Origin: CAZJYI01 sp964550025
Lineage (GTDB): Bacteria; Verrucomicrobiota; Kiritimatiellia; UBA8416; CAYOBW01
Direction: 5' to 3'
Length of the DNA: 64,000 nucleotides
NCBI GenBank assembly: GCA_964550025.1
Contig: CAZJYI010000052.1
Location: 1-64,000 of the forward strand
Part shown: positions 28,937 through 35,732 of the stretch, in pieces
Layout of the letters: each line of letters starts with the position of its first letter
Numbering within the stretch: the first letter of the stretch is position 1
Translations under genes and position numbers: made by a program
The notes under the pieces: generated by a model
The model's database searches: none
The model's input: only the letters and a program-made list of their open reading frames with translations
Told to the model about the DNA's origin: nothing

Positions 28937-30781
28937 CTACAGTGACAACACAAACTCCACCAGGTCGTCGATCTGCTGTTCCGTCAAGTCGTCAACGCCG
29001 CCGTGTTCTCCCGCCACGAGGACGTCTTTGATGGTGGTGTAGCGTCCATCGTAGAGATAGGGGGCCGTGCGCCAGGCTTCAATCAGTGTCGGTGTGTCGA
29101 TCTCGTCATGGTCATAGGTGTATGTCGTCTTGACATGATACTTCTGCAGGTCGGTATACAGCGGGGCGGGATGACACGCGGCGCATCCGGTTTCGGCGCT
29201 TTCGAAGATCCGTTTGCCGCGCTGGGCCTTCGGGCTGAGCCGACCGTCTACCAGGTAGGGGCTGGGAACGGGACGCAATGATTTGAGGTAAGCGTCGATG
29301 GCACGGCCTTCCTCCTCGCAGTCCCCGTAGAGGAAGAGAATGTGCTCGATGCCGGCTCGAACGGCGGCTTCGGCCGAAGGCCGTATGCCGGTGGCCATGG
29401 ACGGTGGCGTGCGGTGCGCGTAGAGGAGGCTCTTGGTGTTCTTGAGCGTGCCGACACCGTCGTTCATCAAGTCCCAGTTCAACGCATCGGCCCGCCCCTG
29501 CGGATGGCAGGTCGCGCAGCTCTGCCAGTGCTCGAAGCAGAGCGTCGCATCGTGGAACAGCATCTCTCCGCGGCGGGCTTCACTGATGAAGGGTTCGGGG
29601 CCGAGACGGATTCTCCCCGGCTGGTAGTCCTCTTCCCGTGCCCTGAGATCGACGACGGCGATGCTGTCGGAGAAGTACTCGGTTACGTAAGCCGTGGACC
29701 CGATCACCGCGACGCCGCGCGGACCTCGGCCCGGCAACTTGATGCGGCGCCGGCATTCCCGGATCGGGTTGTCGCCCCCCATCGGCCCCACGTTTTCGTG
29801 GAAAAAGCGGATTTCCTTCAGCATCGAGGCGGTGTCGATGATGCTAAGTTCGTGCGTGCCTGAGTGCACCACGCACACCGTCTTGCCCTGGTCGGCAAAG
29901 TGAATCCCCCAGGGGTTGGCCGCCCCCCGGTCGAAATCGTCCAGCAGTGAGTTGCTGTCGAAATCCATTTCCTGCAGATCGATAACGCTCAGGCTGGACG
30001 TGCTCATCCATCCCTGGGTGACCTGGGATGTGACCAGGAAATGATTGCCCAGCACGTGAGATACAAAAGCGAGCTTGCCGTCGGGTGAGATGCAGACGTC
30101 CCGGAGATTGATGGAGCCGTCGGGAAGCAGAATGGACTTTGTCTCGAAGGTATGCGCATCGATGACGGTGACCTCGGCCTGCACCAGGGGCGAAATGGAG
30201 GGCATCAGCGGCAGGTGGTTGGCGACAACCACCCAGCGGCCGTCGGGCGATACGGCCGCGTCGACGGGCTGCCGGGTTACGGCAATCGATGCCAGCTCCT
30301 TGCCGGAGGGCAACTCGAGCACGGACACGTTGTTGTTGAACCGGTTGCAGACATACAGGCGTTTGCCGTCAGGCGAAACAGCGGGGCCGCAAGCGGTGTG
30401 TCCCGCCGCAAAAAGCCGGACCTGCTTGAGCGAGGCGGTGTCGATGACGGCAATGCTGCTCCGCGGGGCGGCACAGGTGACGTACAGACGCTTTCCGTCC
30501 GGGGCCAGGGCCATTCCGCTGGGCCGCGCTGGCAAGGGAATCCGATGAGTGACGCGCCCCGCCTTCGGATCGACCACGGCCAACTGGTGCACGTCCTCGA
30601 TGGCGACATACAGCCTGTTGCCGTCGAGTGACGCAAGCACCGCAGACGGCCCCAGCGTGTCCGAGACGACGCGCTCCGGTTCTTGCGCTCTGATGCCCTG
30701 GATGGCGAGAGCGAAACCGAGGCCCGCGATCAGGACCGATGCGCGGCCAGGCGAGGTGCGAATCCCACGTACAGACGTCAT
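28937..30781 (-). CDS. Secreted YVTN-type beta-propeller with C-terminal di-heme cytochrome c (MauG/CcpA-like)
   Basis: 614 residues from the ATG at 30781, which opens a signal peptide (SVLIAGLGFALAIQGIRA); a TTG at 30835 is less likely. Residues about 35-400 are YVTN/surface-layer propeller repeats (VSPDGKRLYV and similar). The C-terminal third has two heme c sites, CATCHPQ and CAACHPA, in the arrangement of bacterial cytochrome c peroxidase/MauG proteins. It probably carries out periplasmic or cell-surface electron transfer or an oxidation. Heme attachment needs a cytochrome c maturation system elsewhere in the genome. No clear ribosome site precedes the start. Confidence 0.85.
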   Translation of the reverse strand: MTSVRGIRTSPGRASVLIAGLGFALAIQGIRAQEPERVVSDTLGPSAVLASLDGNRLYVAIEDVHQLAVVDPKAGRVTHRIPLPARPSGMALAPDGKRLYVTCAAPRSSIAVIDTASLKQVRLFAAGHTACGPAVSPDGKRLYVCNRFNNNVSVLELPSGKELASIAVTRQPVDAAVSPDGRWVVVANHLPLMPSISPLVQAEVTVIDAHTFETKSILLPDGSINLRDVCISPDGKLAFVSHVLGNHFLVTSQVTQGWMSTSSLSVIDLQEMDFDSNSLLDDFDRGAANPWGIHFADQGKTVCVVHSGTHELSIIDTASMLKEIRFFHENVGPMGGDNPIRECRRRIKLPGRGPRGVAVIGSTAYVTEYFSDSIAVVDLRAREEDYQPGRIRLGPEPFISEARRGEMLFHDATLCFEHWQSCATCHPQGRADALNWDLMNDGVGTLKNTKSLLYAHRTPPSMATGIRPSAEAAVRAGIEHILFLYGDCEEEGRAIDAYLKSLRPVPSPYLVDGRLSPKAQRGKRIFESAETGCAACHPAPLYTDLQKYHVKTTYTYDHDEIDTPTLIEAWRTAPYLYDGRYTTIKDVLVAGEHGGVDDLTEQQIDDLVEFVLSL

Positions 30782-30914
30782 GAAGCAGGATAGAGCGATG
30801 GGTCGGATGCCGTCAACCACTGCGGCAGTCCGCAAGACCGCGGAGTATGTCCGCTGTGCATGACCCGGAATGCAGCGAACGCGACAGGACGCGAGGGGGT
30901 CGAGTGAAACATGA

Positions 30915-31841
30915 TCACATGGAAGACACCGACACGGACTCGATCCCCATCCTCCGGCAGATGCGCATGACCATCAGTAGGTGCCCGTGCGGGCAGTCCA
31001 CAGTACTCTTCACAATCACCTTGAGTTCCTTTCCAGCATCGACCCGACCAGCCAGGTACTCCTCGACCTCTCTTGGACTCACCTGTTCTCCATTCACAAC
31101 GAAGCCCTTCCCGCCCAGCCTCAGGTTGTTGTAGATGACAACGACCGCTTCATTCGCACCGAGGGGACGCGGAGCACCACCTGGTGTCAGCGGCGCACGT
31201 CCCAGGTTACTGAATCCGAAATACTCGGGTGTGGACTGATCTGCAACGCCAATGACATCCAGCCCCACACCGGCACACGTGTCGATAGCGGCGCGCACGT
31301 CGGCGTGTCTCGCGCGAGAATCGCCGCAGACAACCACCGGGCGGCGTCCCTGTCGGTCGTACACTCCCCTCAGAATCTCCCGCAACTGTACTCGTGTCAA
31401 CGGAACGTCATATATCGAAGGTACACCCCTGCGATCCACATCGACGATCAGAGTGTCCCGGGGCAATCGCGCAACATGAGGAGGATTCGACCGCACCAGA
31501 ATCGCCCTGAGAGCGGCGGCGTAGCAAATCGTCCCCGCTGATGACACCAACAGAATGAGAGTAAGCGCCACAAGAGCGGCCCTCTTCTTTGGGAGGGCAG
31601 CCAGGCGCACGATGGACCAAAGGAACATGAGGGACGCGATGAAGATGACCAGCGTGACCGGCGCCACTGGGAGGTTGGGATCGTCCATACTCAGCCTTCT
31701 GTCAGCCGGACGCAGCGTCGTGAGGGCAAACAAGCCGAGAAGGTGAATCACCGTGTGGAATACGATGACAACGGCGATGCTCAGATTCGTTTCCTGCACC
31801 GCAGACTGGTCCGCGCGGCATCGTTCGATTCGTGACTTCAT
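30915..31841 (-). CDS. Membrane protein with two ExbD/TolR-like periplasmic domains
   Basis: About 308 residues. The N-terminal third has three to four hydrophobic segments (AVVIVFHTVIHLLGLFAL, VTLVIFIASLMFLW, AALVALTLILLVSSAGTI). Two similar ~75-residue modules follow: LIVDVDRRGVPSIYDVPL to VGLDVIGVAD, and VVIYNNLRLGGKGFVVNG to GIESVSVSSM. Each has the strand-helix pattern of ExbD/TolR C-terminal domains. ExbD normally has one TM and one such domain and works with ExbB in proton-driven motors; no exbB or tonB is adjacent. The ATG at 31841 is chosen over a GTG at 31853. The homology call rests on pattern, not on a search. Confidence 0.6.
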   Translation of the reverse strand: MKSRIERCRADQSAVQETNLSIAVVIVFHTVIHLLGLFALTTLRPADRRLSMDDPNLPVAPVTLVIFIASLMFLWSIVRLAALPKKRAALVALTLILLVSSAGTICYAAALRAILVRSNPPHVARLPRDTLIVDVDRRGVPSIYDVPLTRVQLREILRGVYDRQGRRPVVVCGDSRARHADVRAAIDTCAGVGLDVIGVADQSTPEYFGFSNLGRAPLTPGGAPRPLGANEAVVVIYNNLRLGGKGFVVNGEQVSPREVEEYLAGRVDAGKELKVIVKSTVDCPHGHLLMVMRICRRMGIESVSVSSM

Positions 31842-31917
31842 GCTGCCTGCCACTCACGCCTCGGCCGGACGTTCTGCATCCACTCGCCAGTTCCACACTG
31901 TGCACCGCTACCGCGTC

Positions 31918-32088
31918 TTACCTGGCGGTATCCGTGATGCGGATGTTGCGGTACGCGACGGGACCGTGGTCGCCCTGGAACATGATGGGACCCACGGCGT
32001 GCTCCTTGCCCGTGACGCCCGCCGGCGTCTGGCGCTTCATCTCGACGTTCTCGTGGAGAACCTGCCCATTGAGCTCCTTGTTACTCAC
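31918..32088 (-). pseudogene. C-terminal remnant of a DUF1080 (3-keto-disaccharide hydrolase-like) gene
   Basis: Reading from a GTG at 32088 to TAA at 31918 gives 56 residues that match the end of DUF1080 proteins: a strand LNGQVLHENVEM, then GPIMFQGDHGPVAYRNIRI, the family's very conserved last motif. The ~150 residues that should precede it are missing; in their place is the PQQ propeller gene, whose last eight bases overlap the fragment in another frame. It is most simply the 3' scar of a deletion or recombination, though coupled translation of a short peptide cannot be excluded. Confidence 0.75.
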
Positions 32089-33319
32089 CAATACAAAAGA
32101 GGTGCTTGAAGCCGCGAATCAAGAGTCTCCCATCGATGGGGACCGGCGTGGCGGTCATGTTCTCATTCATCTTGTTGGTCGCCAGGAGCTCAAACTTGTC
32201 TGAGGTGCGACCGACGGAGATAGCGCCATCGAAGCTGGTATAGTAGACCAGGCCACCGGCAAGAACGGGGGACGCGTAGTAAGTCCCCTTGGGCAATTCC
32301 GCGGTCCAGACGTCCGCTCCCGTGTGGAGGTCGATGCAGGCGATCCCGCCTATGTCTCTCAGGACATAGGCCTTGCCGTCGCGCACGGCGGGCGTCGGGG
32401 CATCACACCCGAGATCACTGCGCTTCCACAACCAGCGCTTGTCTTCCGGAGTACCTTCGAAGACGTCGATTCCGCCGAGACTCTTGCCCCGGGCAAAGGA
32501 CACGACGGCAACACTGTCCCCCACCGCATGGGAGGAGATCACGCGCCACTTGGGCCGCCGGGTCGGATTGAAGCCGCCGCATGACCAGACCATCTTGCCG
32601 GTCAAGGCATCGTGACTGGTCAGGTGGTCGGCACCCCAGCAGATAATCCGCTCCGCGCCGCCCTCGCCAGAGACCGTCGGCGTTGTATAGGCCTGGTCGC
32701 ATTCCTTCGCGCAGTCGAACATCCGCGCTTCTTTCCACGCGGCCCTGCCGGTCGCCTTGTCCAAGGCAACCAGGTAGGAATCCCCGGCCTGCATGACGGC
32801 AATGACCAGGTTGTCCTTCGTCAGAACGGGCGAGGTGCCGAGGTCCCACCAGAGCGTGCTCTTGCCGTACTTGTCCTGCAGGTTGTCTTTCCAAATCACC
32901 TTGCCGTCGAAATCAAGGGCGGCGATGTCGCCGCTCAGGTAGTAGACAAACACTGTCTTCCCGTCCGTCACCGGCGAAGAGTTGGCGCTCGTTCCCGCCC
33001 TGTGCTTCGCCTTGCCTGCCGGGCCAAGCGTGGTGCGCCACAGTTCCTTCCCGTCGCGGCTGAAGCAGAGCACGGCGTTCTTGCCGTCCGCGGGGCCCGT
33101 TACGAAAATGCGCTCCTCCCACACGGCCGGCGTGGACGATCCAGCCCCCGGCAACGCAACTTTCCAGGCAACGTTTTCCGTATTGGAGAAACGCACAGGG
33201 TATTCGCCGGAGGCCGCGACACCGTTGGCGCCGGGCCCGCGCCACTGCGGCCAGTTTTCAGCTACGAGCATGGCGGGAAAACAGAGGACGGCAAGCAAGA
33301 TTCGTGAGCTGGTACGCAT
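32081..33319 (-). CDS. Secreted PQQ-like beta-propeller protein
   Basis: 412 residues from the ATG at 33319, preceded by GGGAGAAG. Signal peptide SRILLAVLCFPAMLVA, then the usual opening NWPQWRGPGANGVA of PVC propeller proteins and seven or so PQQ-type repeats (DFDGKVIWKD, ALDKATGRAAWKE, CIDLHTGADVWTAE). BamB-like fold; likely periplasmic or at the surface. It ends normally (FKHLFCIGE), and its stop overlaps a DUF1080 fragment left by recombination. Function unknown. Confidence 0.85.
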   Translation of the reverse strand: MRTSSRILLAVLCFPAMLVAENWPQWRGPGANGVAASGEYPVRFSNTENVAWKVALPGAGSSTPAVWEERIFVTGPADGKNAVLCFSRDGKELWRTTLGPAGKAKHRAGTSANSSPVTDGKTVFVYYLSGDIAALDFDGKVIWKDNLQDKYGKSTLWWDLGTSPVLTKDNLVIAVMQAGDSYLVALDKATGRAAWKEARMFDCAKECDQAYTTPTVSGEGGAERIICWGADHLTSHDALTGKMVWSCGGFNPTRRPKWRVISSHAVGDSVAVVSFARGKSLGGIDVFEGTPEDKRWLWKRSDLGCDAPTPAVRDGKAYVLRDIGGIACIDLHTGADVWTAELPKGTYYASPVLAGGLVYYTSFDGAISVGRTSDKFELLATNKMNENMTATPVPIDGRLLIRGFKHLFCIGE

Positions 33320-33388
33320 AGACTTCTCCCTTCTCCACACGGAAGACCGAACCGAACAGCCTCTCTGAAGCGCGTCCACGGGGTCTCC

Positions 33389-33466
33389 GTAGGTCCCAGT
33401 TGCACTGGGACCCTCCCCGCACGCGATATGCCATCCCTGATGGGTCCCAGTACAACTGGGACCTAC
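33389..33466. repeat. Inverted pair of REP-like hairpins (33320-33651 intergenic)
   Basis: GTAG-containing unit at 33389-33412 with hairpin GGTCCCAGT-TGC-ACTGGGACC, and its inverted copy at 33443-33466 (23 of 24 positions) ending in CTAC. This is the only structure seen in the 332-bp stretch between the propeller gene and the divergent repeat-protein gene, whose promoters must also lie here. Confidence 0.8.
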
Positions 33467-33651
33467 TCTCGCGCAACCATGGCCCCCGGGGGGTCGCCCG
33501 GAATATGCCATGTCACGCAGAACCTACCATGAGCCCGTTGCGTTGAGAATCAGAAATCCGGTGCTGAGAAACAGCGTTTTTCTGCGAATGAGCGCGCCGC
33601 GAGCGGCGTTTAAGGGTTGAAAGGCAAGGCGAACAGGAGGATAATCCCATC

Positions 33652-34329
33652 ATGAAACTCCGAGCAGTCACCGAACGAAAAGAGGCAGCATACCCCTCAT
33701 TCGACAGCTATCACGCCAACCGGCGCGCGTTCATGAAGGCCCTTGCCGCCGGCATGGGCGGGATGGCCTTTGCCGGCGCGGGCTGTGCCCCCGCCGAAGC
33801 AGAGCCCCCTCCGCTACCCGGTCAGATACGGGTTGCCCGCGAGCCGGTAGAGCTCGAAGGCGATGTGGCCGTGGCCGCGCCGCCTCGCAAGCCGGGCGAG
33901 ATCAAGGCTGCTGCTCCCGTGGAGAAGCCGGTCGCGACGAAGGGACTGGTGGCGGCACCGACGCCGCCTGCGAAGCGACCCGGGCTCAAGGGCTCTGTCC
34001 CGACCCCCGCGCACCCCGGCTTGAGAGGGAACGTTCCCGCTCCGGCGCCGCCAAAGGCGGGCAAGAAGCCTCCGCGGCCGCCAATTCCGGGGGAGATACC
34101 GGTTCCCGCCCCGCCGCGAAAGCCGGTCGATCCCCCGCCGCAGGTCAGGGGGAAACCGCGCCCCGTGGAACCGGTNNNNNNNNNNNNNNNNNNNNNNNNN
34201 NNNNNNNNNNNNNNNNNNNNNNNNNNNNNNNNNNNNNNNNNNNNNNNNNNNNNNNNNNNNNNNNNNNNNNNNNNNCGGCTCAAGGGTCAGATCCCTCGCC
34301 CCAACGTCCCCAGAAACAAGACGAAGTAG
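33652..34329 (+). CDS. Tat-signal proline-rich repeat protein, possible substrate of the adjacent radical SAM enzyme
   Basis: About 225 residues as assembled, interrupted by 100 N (34176-34275). The leader has the Tat motif RRAFMK (residues 24-29), a hydrophobic stretch and Cys45 in AGAGC, a possible lipobox. The mature part lacks Trp and Cys and is rich in Pro, Ala, Lys and Arg. It is built from irregular repeats with a core G-x-[IV] at residues 57, 70, 82, 98, 114, 126 and 147 followed by PxPAPP-like spacers, for example KGSVPTPA, RGNVPAPA and PGEIPVPAPP. After the gap, LKGQIPRPNVP is again in the same pattern and frame. GGAGG precedes the ATG. The radical SAM gene begins 12 bp after its stop. 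Not a family I recognise. Confidence 0.75.
   Translation: MKLRAVTERKEAAYPSFDSYHANRRAFMKALAAGMGGMAFAGAGCAPAEAEPPPLPGQIRVAREPVELEGDVAVAAPPRKPGEIKAAAPVEKPVATKGLVAAPTPPAKRPGLKGSVPTPAHPGLRGNVPAPAPPKAGKKPPRPPIPGEIPVPAPPRKPVDPPPQVRGKPRPVEPXXXXXXXXXXXXXXXXXXXXXXXXXXXXXXXXXXRLKGQIPRPNVPRNKTK
34176..34275. other. Assembly gap (100 N) inside the repeat protein
   Basis: Unlike the other two gaps, the flanks are not duplicated. It falls in the proline-rich repeat region, so the true number of repeats is unknown and the 100 N need not reflect real length. Confidence 0.9.
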
Positions 34330-34341
34330 CCGGGCAGCGGC

Positions 34342-35457
34342 ATGGACGTCACGCTGTCACTCACGCACGACTGCAACCTCGCCTGCACTTACTGCTACGC
34401 AGGCGAGAAGCGCCGTTGCGCCATGACGCAGGAGGTCGCGGACAAGGCGCTGGAATTCGCCTTCTCTTTCGGCGCCGACGAGGTGCAGCTCGGGTATTTC
34501 GGCGGCGAGCCCATGCTGGAGTGGGATCTTCTTCAACATGCAACCTACCGCGCCGAAGAGCTCGCGGGCGAAACGGTGAAGCTCAAGAAGACCCTCACGA
34601 CCAACTGCACGCTGATGACGCCCGAGAAGGGCGCCTGGCTGGAGGAACACGCCTTCTACCTGGGCATATCGATCGACGGGTGCAGGGAAATGCACGACAT
34701 CACCCGCCCGTTCGTCGGCGGCGGGTCGTCGTTCGACGCGTGCATCGAGGGGCTGGACGTCATCCTGCCGCACGTGCCCGACCTCGAGGTCATCATCGTT
34801 CCCGACCCGCAGAATGTCCGGCACCTGGCGGAATCGGTCCGTTTCATGGTTGAGGATAAGAAGGTGCACAGGGTTTCGGTGAACCCGAACTTCTACACGG
34901 AGTGGGACGACAACGCTCTCGACGGAATGAAGCAGGCTTTCGAAGAGATCGGCGAACACTACCGTCGATGGTATCGCGCCGGCGGAATGCCGCAGGTCAA
35001 CTTCATCGACACCAAGATCATTACGCAGCTCAAGACGGGCTACTCCTGCAAAGACAAGTGCAACTTCGGGGAACGGGAAATAGCCGTAGCCCCGTCCGGC
35101 CGACTCTACCCCTGCGAGCGTCTCGTGGCGACCGACACCGGCGGCGATATGTGCATAGGCGACATCTTCAACGGGTTCGACGAGGAAAGGCGGGCTGCGA
35201 TCCTCGCACAACGCGGGAATGTGAACCCGGATTGCCTTTCGTGCACCATCCGCAGCCGCTGCATGAACTGGTGCTGCTGCATCAACTACGCGCTGACAGG
35301 CGCCATCAACAGAACCGACGGCATCGTCTGCTTCCACGAGCGAACCGCAGCCGCCGTCGCCGACCGGATCGGGTCGCTCCTGTTCGAAGAGCGCTGCCCC
35401 GCCTTCCTGGCGCGCTTCTACCAGGAGGACTTCTCCCCTCCGGAGGGGGGCGGCTAG
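34342..35457 (+). CDS. Radical SAM/SPASM protein or peptide maturase
   Basis: 371 residues. The radical SAM cluster motif CNLACTYC (Cys11, 15, 18) is followed by the SAM-binding GGEPML and a SIDG strand. The C-terminal third is a Cys-rich SPASM region: CKDKCNFGE (near 236-240), GRLYPCE (near 258), GDMCIGDIF, CLSCTIRSRC, NWCCC and a late CFHE, able to hold two auxiliary Fe-S clusters. SPASM enzymes install thioethers, C-C crosslinks, epimers or formylglycine in peptides and proteins. The pairing with the preceding repeat protein suggests that as substrate. A formylglycine-making role on the Cys-type sulfatase is an alternative, but the sequence around the first motif does not look like a standard anaerobic sulfatase maturase. 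Confidence 0.88.
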   Translation: MDVTLSLTHDCNLACTYCYAGEKRRCAMTQEVADKALEFAFSFGADEVQLGYFGGEPMLEWDLLQHATYRAEELAGETVKLKKTLTTNCTLMTPEKGAWLEEHAFYLGISIDGCREMHDITRPFVGGGSSFDACIEGLDVILPHVPDLEVIIVPDPQNVRHLAESVRFMVEDKKVHRVSVNPNFYTEWDDNALDGMKQAFEEIGEHYRRWYRAGGMPQVNFIDTKIITQLKTGYSCKDKCNFGEREIAVAPSGRLYPCERLVATDTGGDMCIGDIFNGFDEERRAAILAQRGNVNPDCLSCTIRSRCMNWCCCINYALTGAINRTDGIVCFHERTAAAVADRIGSLLFEERCPAFLARFYQEDFSPPEGGG

Positions 35458-35614
35458 GGTACGCCTGTCCGAGAAACCGCCAAGTGGCTCCGAAAGTCGC
35501 TTTCCGGGTCCGTCTCCCACTCGTACTCGTACACTCACTCCTACACGCGCATCTCTCTCTCCGCGAGAGAGGAAGATTGGCGTGCACGAGTACGGGTTCC
35601 CCTTCGTCAGCGGG

Positions 35615-35640
35615 ACGGACGGCGTGGCAGCCGTCCCTCC
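35615..35640. repeat. REP-like hairpin (35458-35732 intergenic)
   Basis: Hairpin GGACGGC-GTGGCA-GCCGTCC within a 26-bp unit that is the inverted counterpart of 28815-28840. Nearby are words of the type CTCGTACTCGTACAC (around 35520) and GTGCACGAGTACGGG (around 35582). No gene is seen in this 275-bp stretch. Confidence 0.7.
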
Positions 35641-35732
35641 GGCTCGGAGAACGGGTCCTCTACAATGTTTGTTCTTTGCATGGACGCGGCGGATGGTAGA
35701 GTCAGTCACACCCCCAGACTGGAGGAGCTATC

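Noticed and set aside
33822..34283. Minus-strand Gly-rich frame across the gap at 34176
   Set aside because: It is the antisense of the proline-rich repeat (Pro codons read as Gly) and depends on the N run.
34342..35457. Anaerobic sulfatase-maturating enzyme
   Set aside because: Length and SPASM layout are compatible, and a Cys-type sulfatase is in the window, but the sequence after the first cluster motif and the partner repeat protein argue for a dedicated maturase. Not fully excluded.
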